Below, piece by piece: positions 1-8,639 of a stretch of 20,660 bases of DNA. The position numbers and the translations under genes are program-made. The stretch covers positions 1 through 20,660 of the forward strand of contig CAICTM010001927.1 in assembly GCA_903772945.1 (NCBI GenBank), given 5' to 3'. The notes beneath the pieces were generated by a model that was not told the origin of the DNA, did not search any database, and saw only the letters and a program-made list of their open reading frames with translations. The number at the start of each line of letters is the position of its first letter. Position 1 is the stretch's first letter. This DNA is from Seminavis robusta (lineage: Eukaryota; Bacillariophyta; Bacillariophyceae; Naviculales; Naviculaceae).

Positions 1-80
1 TTATTGTTCGAGGTGGGTGGTGTGGTGGTGGTCGTTGGTGTGGTGGTGGGGGGTGGGGTGGTGTGAGTGGGGTGGTGTGC
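1..80 (+). repeat. G-rich, GGTGGTGTGG-type low-complexity tract
   Basis: The first 80 bases are almost pure G and T, with repeated GGTG and GTGGTG words and a run of six G. Several G runs lie close together, so the plus strand could fold into a G-quadruplex. The tract is cut by the window edge, so its full length is unknown. Confidence 0.6.
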
Positions 81-463
81 CGATAAGGACAGTAAGTGTG
101 AGGGATGATTAGTAGTGCCGCGCATTGGTGAGGGGGTTCTTACTGGTTCACGCATGATTAGGTGATTTCTAAGTGAACTGTTAGAGTACCGTAGCCACAG
201 TGGCGTTCTGTAGACCTTTACCTTCGGTCCCCCATGTTTTTTTTTGTCAATCGATTAAATGATTTCTAGTACAGGACCGGTATCAGCAGGGGCTTGCACT
301 AGGCTCGTTCCTAAGTGGGCACCTTCGTGTGTCTGAGGTATATGAGTTCGTTACGGCACCGTTCAGCGGATCGTCTAATGAGGTGCAGCCTACTAAATAA
401 TAAAACTTCATCATTTTTCGCTATAGCTAGCTGCAGTACTAGACTAACTAGCTAGCTAGAGTA

Positions 464-479
464 GCTATTTTAAAATAGC
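464..479. repeat. Perfect 16-bp palindrome
   Basis: GCTATTTTAAAATAGC is identical to its reverse complement. It sits next to a run of CTAGCTAG words. A second perfect palindrome, ACTATTAATAGT, lies at 661-672. Their role is unknown. Confidence 0.85.
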
Positions 480-977
480 GATGCTAGTAACTGTTGCTTT
501 CTTTGAGTACGCATTATTTAAAAGTTAAGTAAGTTATTAAATACGATAGCTAGTACGATTATTGATCTTGATTTGACATACCGGTAGGATAGTTCTCTTT
601 TGATCTTGCGAAATATACTCAACTCGAAAGTTGAAGGACTTATCGATACCTGATACTCGGACTATTAATAGTCTACTACAGTATTAATAGTAGGCACGGT
701 ACCGAAGCTGACCGGTATGGTACACAGTGTGGCAGGTCTATGGCTCGTTCATCTGTAGAAAAGGCTGTGGTACTGGTAGATGTAGTCCAATGCCTTCTGA
801 ACTTCTGAAGTTCTCATCAAGGAGCTGTGGCCTCATCTTTTGGCTCCACATGCATATGCAGCCATCAATGTCACAATTCCGGGGGATGAAGAAAATCAAT
901 GACTCTCATGGAGACTGGTCTGCAGTGGGTGGGCTTTTAAAATTTAGCCATGCAGCAACTGCAAACCACTGAAGCTC

Positions 978-1108
978 CACTGTTTTGCAAAACCGTAGTG
1001 GTGCCCATCGCTGTCTTCGCACCACGTACCACTGTTTATCACTGTAAGAAATGACAGTGGTTGAAAGTGCCATGGTTTACCACTGTCAAAGCTACTGTCA
1101 ACCACTGT
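978..1108. repeat. CACTGT word cluster with a 10-bp inverted repeat
   Basis: CACTGT occurs five times on the plus strand (978, 1030, 1040, 1081, 1103) and once inverted (1055-1060). TGACAGTGGT at 1052-1061 pairs perfectly with ACCACTGTCA at 1079-1088 around a 17-nt loop. This could be the decayed end of a small mobile element or a cluster of protein-binding sites; nothing nearby decides between them. Confidence 0.6.
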
Positions 1109-1544
1109 CTTTGGTCATAGGTTACCTCGGTTGGAATGGGATGGAAATGGATTTCTCCACCTTCCTGAAGCATTAGGAGTAGCAACCGTCCCGCGGTACT
1201 GTACACGTGTAGTGGCAACCCACCCAGCTTAGCGCTAAGAACAATAAAATAGCGTTACGCTTTCAATTTCTCCGGCCATGACACGGTACCGGTACGGTAC
1301 CGGTTGTTCTTGTACGGATCCCACGATCACGCATCTCGCGGCGAAAAACGGGTGCCCAAAAATGAATCTACTACTAGAACTGGCAGCCCACCGAAGCTAG
1401 CTAGCTAGAGTACCATATTCTCCCAGCTAGCCGCACGCGAGTCTCAACCAATCGAAACTTCTAGCTCTAGCTAGAATCAGTAACATCAAAAGCAATTTAC
1501 GCCATTGGAGGAATGAGCCGAGGCTAAACTGAGCGTGGTCACCA

Positions 1545-4500
1545 TTACCAATCACCTGAGCCTTCATATGTGATTCGGGAGATTTCTTCTTTTGGCTGCT
1601 CATCAGACATGATTGGTTTGCCTTTTTCCTCGAGAGCTGCGATCATGTCTTCGATATCATCGTGCTCAGCGGTCAACTGTTCGACTTGTGCAGGAGTCAA
1701 GCTCAGAGCAGGCCGCTTTGACGTTCCGTCGCCCTTGACCGCCCGATGGACGCGATCCTTCTGGATTCCATCCAACTTCAGCTGAAAGTAGTGCTACGGT
1801 TGATACAATCACATGAGAAGAAAGCACTCGCGTGAAAGCGGTTGTTTCCGTACTACTAGTAGTCTTCTTACCTCGAGCATTTTCACCACATCGTCTGCCT
1901 GCATGTATCCCAGGATCAGCTTCTTGTCAATGCGGCCTGAGAAAGCAAGGGATAGATAAAGAACGTTGGTTGTTCATTTGGATTACCGGAAACCATCACA
2001 ATTCAATGGAGTGCTTACCTGGCCTGATCAAGGCTGCATCCAACTTCTCCGGGTGATTCGTCGTCATAACCAAAATCCTTCCTGGTGTATCCACAACGCC
2101 ATCGAGGACATTCAACAACCCAGAGAGATTCAGCTCATCTCTCAGGGGACCGAAACGGGAGAGATCGCCCAGGCCACCGAGGCCAAGTCCACCAAAGCCT
2201 CCGCCTCCGCCTCCGCGTCCTCCAAAGGCTCCTTGCTTTGTCGCTCCAATACCTCCACCTCCCAGACCGAGCGGAAAATCGTCCAAATCACCCATCTTAT
2301 CGGCGGCGCCAAACGGTCGAGACACCCCTCCTGGCATTCTCAACTCGCCCACCGGCCCAGAGGACATGTTTAAGGCGGCTGCGTTGGCTGCTGCCAATTT
2401 TCCGAGGGTTTGAGATGTTTTGTCGATGGTTTCAACCTCCAGTGACCTGGTGCTGCTATACTTGTTGTATGACACATCTCGCGATAGGCCTGGCTTGCCA
2501 AGGGGCGGTTTGCCGGGCGCAGGACTGCTGGCAAGGCCAAGTAATTCGTTTTCGAAGGCTTCATCCACTTCTGCTCCCATCTCGATTAGCTTCAAGATGC
2601 TCTTGGCGTGAAAGTTGAGGTACTCGTCCAGAGCGTTGCATCCTTCCATCATGTGAGCACCGTCTTCCAGAGCATCAGAAGCCATCTTTTTCATGGCAGC
2701 GGCCCCAGACTGTGACTGGGTAGGGTGCCCCACCACGCTCAATCCAGGTATGCTGTTCATCCGCTCCGCCATGGCTTTGAGCGTGTCCGAAGACATGGCG
2801 TTTTCCTTCAATCTCTCAGACTTATCCACAAGTTGCTCCACCAGCTGGATGCACTCCTCTCCCTTGCTCTCCAACAACAAGCGCCACATGGATTTCGGAA
2901 CCGGCAGATTGACGTGTGCTGTTTGTGCTACGGTGGACGTCCGCTTGCCATCACGGCGTTGTACTACTTTGGAAGCGGCGTCGATATCTAAATGGTTGAG
3001 AAGAAAGTCAGGTAGATCAAGAGTTGAGGACAAAGAAGCAAAAGGATGAAATACGTTAACCGGCCACAATCAACCTACCTTCCATCACAAAAATGACGTC
3101 CTTGAACGCCATCTTGGCTGGATAGTAGGAACCATCATAGTGGTACTCTTCAACACACGAACAAGCAACAATAAGATGAGGCGAACACGTAGGTGCTGAG
3201 TTGCGAACATTACCGATGACTTACCATCCGAAAAAAAGAGGCGGTTCAGCTCTGCGTTCGTTTTGATGCGCGCTAACGGAATGTTGATGATACAACGGCC
3301 CGTGTAGTTTGCTATAGCTTTGATGAGGCTCGTCTTGCCGGTTCCTGGCGGTCCATGGAGAAGCAACCCCAACTTGTACGGGTATCCCTGGGAGATGAAC
3401 ACCGGAGGAATGGTTGTTTGAGGGGCAAGTTTCAAGATGGCGTAGTGTGGGGGATGACAAACCACACAACCTTCACCTACCTGGATACCGTACTTGCCAG
3501 TCTTATTGAGAAAGTGTCCAAGCAACCTGACTATGGTATCTCGCTCCTGAAAGAAGAGGGAATCAAAGCTCTTATCATCTGAAAGTCTGTATCGTTTGAA
3601 CTGGTGGTTCTGGCCCTCGGAGTACTAGTAGTTGCAAGGCATGGCATGGCAAGGCAAAGCGAATGCACAGGTCAGTTGGGAGTGTCATTGCGTGCGAAGA
3701 AACACACCGTCGGATAGTTCTTACGTCCTTGTCAAGCATATCGTAGTAGTAGCGTGATTTGTCCTTGTCTTCAACTTTCTTTATCTCAGAGACATACCAG
3801 GCATATGCCTCATCAATGAACTGGTCCACAGATTCCTCTCCGGTGGAACGTAACTTGTATTCGACATAACGACGATCAATAGCCACGGGCGCTTTGTTGT
3901 TGTTATTATCGTTGTTGTTGCTGTCTCCTCCCTCAGTGCCGACACGTTCTTCCCTCTGGCTTATCTTAATCTCCACTTCATGGAGGTCGTCACCCTCCTC
4001 CTCTTCATATTTATCGTCTGTGGTGTTTCCGGTGGTAGTAACAACATCTTTGCTGCTTTTCCGGTCCGGCTTTTCAGGCCTGGTTGATGGATACTTTCTA
4101 CCTGTCGGATGCCACTCGTCATCGGGAGGATTCTGAACAATCTTGTAGGATGACAGCTGATTCGAGAAACGTCCGGCCTCGTCTTCTTCATCGTCACTAT
4201 CGCTCCAATAATTATCGCCACTCCCAGTGTCATGCTGAAGAGCCGTCAATTTTAACTGCGCATGCTGCAACTTGATACACTTTAAATGCTGCAGGTACAT
4301 GGTGATTGCCTTGATGAGTATTTCGTTCTTGACATCATCATCCAATGAATTGAAGGTGTCGTTGTTGCGATCCTTTTCTTCGGCATGCACGATTTTACGG
4401 GTGTACCACTCCGTATCATCTTCTTCCCAATCGAACCATCCTTTAATCTTCTCCATGATCTTTTCCAAACTAAAGCCACTGACCACGGAGAACATTACTC

Positions 4501-4621
4501 GAAGGACCACAGGAATCAACATGGCAATGAGCATATCAATATGGATGTTGCCCGTCTTGAGGGCATTGACGACGCCCATTGACTGAATGCCATCGACAAA
4601 GTTATGGTCTTGACCTTCCAT
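1545..4621 (-). CDS. BCS1-like AAA ATPase with large intra-domain insertion (7 exons)
   Basis: Exons on the minus strand: 4621-3725, 3624-3481, 3387-3225, 3147-3079, 2987-2019, 1936-1872, 1781-1545. They join in phase to 847 residues, and all six introns are GT-AG (77-100 nt). A single membrane segment lies near residues 28-48, as in BCS1, which is anchored in the inner mitochondrial membrane. An acidic, Asn-rich region (about 135-245) and a BCS1-type middle region ([23 protein letters not shown]) follow. The AAA core shows Walker A GPPGTGKT (359-366), Walker B VIFVMEDIDA (419-428), sensor-1 MTTN (732-735) and arginine fingers in IRPGRID (745-751). About 275 residues separate Walker B from GLLNVLDG, where BCS1 has roughly 20; the insertion ends in a Gly-rich tract (665-698). 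BCS1 assembles the Rieske protein in complex III, but diatom BCS1-like proteins are diverse, so the substrate is unknown. The family call is firm; mitochondrial location is inferred. Confidence 0.9.
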
Positions 4622-5452
4622 GGTACCGGGTCAAAAATCCAACAAAAAATAAATCGGAAACACAACCAAGTCTTCAAAACGGCTGTCCAGGTACTGGTGC
4701 ACTGTAGCGGATCCAAACAATACTGATGCGTCTCAGCCAGGGGTGTCGAATACATTTATGACAGCTTCAGACAAGCTCCATGCAGCACATGTGCACAGTG
4801 CACAATATGTTCTGGCCAACCCAAAAGTTGCTTTCCAAAGATATGCGAAGATCGAAACACGGATCATCTTCCAGTCCAGCTTTGAAACACGGGAAAAGGG
4901 GACCAAAAACTCAATGATTGAATTCAATCAAAATCGATTACTAGCTAGCTAGAGCTATGCATAGCTAGCTAGTAGAACTTTTCGAATTCAGTCGAAGGAA
5001 TAATCTAATCGAATCGAATGATTCGATCTAATCTAATTATTTACTTATTTATTTATTTATTTTATCTATCTGGTGTGGTGGAGGGGCTTCTCGTGGCTGC
5101 TCTCACCGCTGTATCTATCTACCAAACTCTGGTGGCTGGCTCCTGTGTTGGGAACTCCTTCGGCTACCAGTGGCTGCATGGCCAGGAGCTTTTGTTGTTG
5201 CAGGTGATACAGTACACGGTCCGCTCCGTACCAGCCCTTGTCCAACCAAATCTGCTACATTGCAGCTTCCAGCTACAACCAAAGCATAAGTACCACCACA
5301 GCTACCAGGTACCTAGCTAGCCATTGTCATTGCATGTAGCTCAATAGGGTACGGAGTCTGCACTGGTGGTCATGCCAAAACGATGAAAACTCATCATCCC
5401 ATCACAATACGAACGTGAACTGTACCAGCACTTCTACATTTATTACGATTGT

Positions 5453-5683
5453 ATGAAGCAGCATTGCTTATTGTTGCTTTGCAGTTTCCTGGGCTTCTTG
5501 CCACTCAAGAACACGAAGGCCTACGGCATGCCCAATAAAACCAACTCCAACGGGTTTCGTACCAAGTTGGCCGTAGCAACATCATGCCCCCTTGTGCTAT
5601 GCCAAGTAACCATAGCAGTACAGTCGTACCATAGCATGTCTTTTTGCAGAAACCCTTCCGTCGCTGACAAATTCGGATTATAA
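5453..5683 (+). CDS. Small ORF with signal-peptide-like N terminus (doubtful)
   Basis: This 76-residue frame starts with ATG. Its opening, MKQHCLLLLCSFLGFLP, resembles a signal peptide; the rest has four Cys and matches no family I know. It is intact but short, with no detectable introns or neighbours in the same transcript. It may be chance, or the first exon of a gene whose later exons I cannot join. A second similar ORF lies 30 bp downstream in another frame. Confidence 0.2.
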   Translation: MKQHCLLLLCSFLGFLPLKNTKAYGMPNKTNSNGFRTKLAVATSCPLVLCQVTIAVQSYHSMSFCRNPSVADKFGL

Positions 5684-5713
5684 GAACTGTTCAGCATCAA
5701 TCATCAACAAAAT

Positions 5714-5974
5714 ATGATGCCTCAAGCATTCATGATTTATGCACGCCCAGAGAGAAGTCTCTTGCTGTTCTTCCTCTTTGGCTGCTTCATCTGGCTAGCA
5801 AGCTGGCCCGTATGCGAAGCAACAGTTGTCAAGGAGGGCGAAGGATGGGAGACCTTGTCAACTGGATGCCTTCGAGGTCCTGGTTCCAATGGCAGTGTGT
5901 GGTCGTCTACTACCGGCAATCGTCAAATATCGCAGATCTACTATCTAAATAATGCAGTAGGATGCATCGTTTGA
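5714..5974 (+). CDS. Small ORF with one hydrophobic segment (doubtful)
   Basis: This 86-residue ATG frame has a strongly hydrophobic stretch at about residues 15-33 (SLLLFFLFGCFIWLASW) that could be a signal anchor or signal peptide. A polar Gly/Ser-rich tail with a Cys near each end follows. I recognise no family. It ends about 230 bp before the convergent SILK/RVxF gene (6201-7058, minus). It may be a small secreted protein gene or chance. Confidence 0.2.
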   Translation: MMPQAFMIYARPERSLLLFFLFGCFIWLASWPVCEATVVKEGEGWETLSTGCLRGPGSNGSVWSSTTGNRQISQIYYLNNAVGCIV

Positions 5975-6023
5975 TCTGGATTATGTACGTTAGTCTACTG
6001 AAGCCATCTTCGCTGGGAATGCC

Positions 6024-6099
6024 CCAGGGGATGCCATTACGTGAAGGAGTGCTTGGACGAGCCAGGGGATGCCATTACGTGAAGGAGTGCTTGGACGAG
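6024..6099. repeat. 38-bp tandem duplication
   Basis: Two identical 38-bp units (6024-6061 and 6062-6099) begin CCAGGGGATGCCATTACG and end TTGGACGAG. They are followed by only three more matching bases. Their identity points to recent tandem duplication. They lie about 100 bp past the stop of the leftward gene at 6201-7058, perhaps within its 3' untranslated region. Confidence 0.9.
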
Positions 6100-6200
6100 C
6101 CACTCTAGCCGAGTAGAGAAGTAGGGAGAGATTGTGGGATGGGAGATGTTGAATAAATGAATGTGCATGCAAGGGGAAGACGGGAAGACCGTAGAAAACC

Positions 6201-7058
6201 TCACGACTGATCCATTGGGTGATCGTCCGCCGGTCGTGGTGTGCTTGACGATGAGCTGCGGGTGGGGATCCTGGCATTCATTAGAAAGGAACGGACGGAT
6301 GTCTGAAACACGTTGGTGTCAGCGTCGACGAGGGGTTCGTTTTCATTGCTTCGACGACGTCGTGGTTGCCTCATGGGAGCGCTGCTGAGGTTTGCCTGAT
6401 CTTGAGTCCGTTTACGAAATCGCCCGGTGCCCCCATTGCTCCATACGTGATTGCCTTGAGCCGACACGGCAGCTTCCATGGTGGTTGGCGCAGGCGATAC
6501 AGACGACTGCTGGTCTGTGGAACCGCTACATGTAGTAATGCCAACACTAGCAGGGATAGTCGCAACAGCACAAGCGCTGTTTGCAAAGGTGTCCTCGTTG
6601 ATAGCGTTGTGTCTTCGCGGCATGTGCATAGCATTAAGGCTGTGCGAAGAAGATCCCTGGTTCTGCCAACGGCACATGCTGTCAGAGAAGCTGACACATC
6701 GACGTCGAGGCCTCACTGTCTCTTCTAGATCAGGAGGGGAAGCCGCAAAGCCATTTGGAAGAGTATCAGTGACTGTTCGCCGAATAGGAATGCGTGGTGC
6801 CGTCGCCGAGGAACGACACTGTGGCAAGGAAGCCCAAGAAGGAGGTTTCAGGATCCCTTTGGGTGGCCTGGGAGAGAGACGAGTCCTCGTTGGCTGATCA
6901 GGGGAAACGGCGGCCACGGGTGTTCGCGCTTGGAATGAGGGTTCACCAAAGCAAAGACCAGTAGTAGCACCGGTAGAAGCGTACGCGTTGGGAGGAGATT
7001 CAACCCCATTGTCATTGGTGTTGTTGGTCCATTGGTAGTTTGCTTTTCCTGTGGTCAT
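6201..7058 (-). CDS. Putative PP1-docking protein (SILK + RVxF), paralogue A
   Basis: An intronless, ATG-started frame of 285 residues, rich in Ser, Pro and Arg and probably disordered. A GILK motif (residues 68-71) matches the SILK consensus [GS]IL[RK]. The segment RCVSF (120-124) matches the RVxF consensus, inside a basic RPRRRCVSFS context. Both motifs in this order are a known signature of PP1 regulators such as inhibitor-2. A third block, PRRRRSNEN (232-240), recurs in the gene at 8640-9791. Arg upstream and Ser inside the RVxF suggest that kinases could switch docking, as known for RVSF sites. The paralogue's C-terminal coiled-coil and acidic region is missing here; this protein ends in a Ser-rich tail. 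No catalytic domain is visible. The coding call is strong because the motifs are conserved between two loci; PP1 binding is inferred. Confidence 0.72.
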   Translation of the reverse strand: MTTGKANYQWTNNTNDNGVESPPNAYASTGATTGLCFGEPSFQARTPVAAVSPDQPTRTRLSPRPPKGILKPPSWASLPQCRSSATAPRIPIRRTVTDTLPNGFAASPPDLEETVRPRRRCVSFSDSMCRWQNQGSSSHSLNAMHMPRRHNAINEDTFANSACAVATIPASVGITTCSGSTDQQSSVSPAPTTMEAAVSAQGNHVWSNGGTGRFRKRTQDQANLSSAPMRQPRRRRSNENEPLVDADTNVFQTSVRSFLMNARIPTRSSSSSTPRPADDHPMDQS

Positions 7059-8639
7059 GTTGCTGGTTGGACTATTATAACATGGGCTACTAGACTATTA
7101 ATTAATACCGGTAGGAAATAGTTGGGTTGGTGGATGATCGAAGCATAGGAAAGAAAAAAGAAAATAATGGACCGAGTATGTCTGGACATTAGATGAGGAA
7201 GCCCAAAAAGGGCAGTCGCTGGAATTCGCTTCAGGCCGGGGCTGTTCCGAAATGACTTCTTTGAGCAAGGAAGGGGTCCAAAGAAAATGTCATTTGTTAT
7301 AACCCTGGCAAGTGACATCTTGTTTATTTAACGATAGCCTTCCGCAAAAATTGAAGATCGTGTTGGAATTCTGCGTTACAGTATAAAGTGAGCCTTCTCT
7401 CGAGGCGTTCTTCACCGCTCGTACCGGTGACCCTTTATGCCCACACTCTACATGTAGATCTACTGTATCTCTTGCAGCCCCAAAAGTGGACGAGGCATGG
7501 GCGTGGGAGCTGCCTCTTGCCTCTTGCCTCATCACCCCAATAGCAATCAGCAACATGTAGCCAGCCAACTGTTGCTTGCTAGCTAGCCACATCGTCTGTG
7601 TAACTTGATAGATCTACTACGGTAGCTAAATGAGTACGGAGTTGTCATATGATTTTAGCAAAGAGTGCTAGTGGTAGCTCCTTGCCTTTAGCAATCGACT
7701 GGTGGTACGGTAGCAGCATGTTTTGGCCACATCAACGAGATATTATACTTCATCAGTTTCCGAGCGACTCGAGTGACAGTCGCAGCATTGATTGGATGCA
7801 GCCTCATCGACACTTTCGCGTACGGTATGCCTCTCGCCTTGGTCTCTTCTGGGCTCTAAGTCAGTTTTTGTTGGGTAAGTATGTAATTCTAGCTAGTAGC
7901 TACTAACTAGCTACCAAGGTAGTAGGCGAGGAGTAACTGACGCCGAGGCAGGCAATCTGCAGCCGGGTAGCGGTACATTTGCTACGTGCTTCTTTGGGGG
8001 CAGATGCTTTTGTTCGGTTGCTGCATTGCTTCCTTCAGCAAACACTTGCTGGCTGGCTGGCTGGCTGGCTCAAGGATGGCTCAATCTTCGTGGCGCTCTT
8101 CTACGGCACTAGGATAATCGACTCTGCTAGTAACGAATGGTTCCTTTTGTGTAGCTAAACTGTGTTGTAGTACCGATATGCCTGTGCAGTCCACCAGGTA
8201 TAGCCCGGGAAGGGCCACATACCAGCCCTCACAGGATAACAAAGCAAGCAGAGGCAAGAATCCTGTCTTGTAAGCCAGCCTCCATGAGCTCCTCCATGTC
8301 CTTTGGAAGGACACCGGAAGCCAAAAAGATCGCGAAGGAGTCAGAGGCGACTGACTGGACCGCCTGCATGTAGCTAAAGATATGAAGCGTGGTGCCGGTA
8401 AGAAGAACTGTGGCTACAGCGTGCTGGTTTGGTCCTGCAGTTGTTCCCTCGGAGCTGCTGCAATTTAGCTAGCCAGCTGGCTTTACTATCTTAGCTTTCA
8501 TAGCTTAGCATAGCAAGTTTCAAGAGCTGTTTCAAGTATTCAAATGCTGCTTCTTTTTTAAAAAGGTTTAGTTAGTACCGTAACAACTACACGAACTGTA
8601 GCTAGACGACGATCGAAATGATGTTATTTGCAAAATTAT
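7059..8639. other. Intergenic spacer between the two paralogues
   Basis: About 1.6 kb lies between the two minus-strand SILK/RVxF genes and should contain the promoter of paralogue A. A 100-residue ATG frame at 7290-7592 (minus) has a hydrophobic stretch near its N terminus, but nothing supports it as a gene. Other open frames are short and unlike any known protein. A (GGCT)5 run lies at 8051-8070, and CTAG words at about 7575-7590 and 7890-7910. Confidence 0.5.
8051..8070. repeat. (GGCT)5 microsatellite
   Basis: Five perfect GGCT units lie in the spacer between the two paralogous genes. The word is one base away from the GCTA/CTAG words common in this window's intergenic DNA. Confidence 0.85.

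Larger units (their letters stand above)
1..1544. other. Intergenic region without a supported gene
   Basis: I find no convincing coding sequence here. The one open frame of note (727-972, plus) begins with GTG and resembles nothing. What stands out is repeats: a G-rich plus strand at 1-80, CTAG/GCTA-rich patches near 425-460 and 1395-1475, perfect palindromes at 464-479 and 661-672, a cluster of CACTGT words at 978-1108, and a GGTACCGG-rich patch near 1285-1303. The right end abuts the stop codon of the leftward AAA ATPase gene, so the last part is probably its 3' flank. Confidence 0.6.
4622..5989. other. Intergenic region with weak small ORFs
   Basis: This gap runs upstream of the AAA gene start (4621) and holds its presumed promoter. 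It contains CTAGCTAG runs near 4940-4970 and an AT-rich ATTT-type tract near 5036-5063. The only frames with ATG starts and some protein-like character are the two short secreted-type ORFs listed separately. Confidence 0.5.

Noticed and set aside
727..972. 81-residue plus-strand frame in the left intergenic region
   Set aside because: It opens with GTG, resembles nothing and sits among repeats.
2085..2618. 177-residue plus-strand ORF and its overlapping neighbours across 1966-3049
   Set aside because: They lie antisense to exon 5 of the AAA ATPase, whose frame carries clear motifs; the long frames result from its Gly-rich and biased codons.
7290..7592. 100-residue minus-strand ATG frame with a hydrophobic stretch and a FNFCG segment, faintly like a mannose-6-phosphate-receptor-type domain
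   Set aside because: The resemblance is only a few residues and the length is too short for that domain; no intron join extends it.
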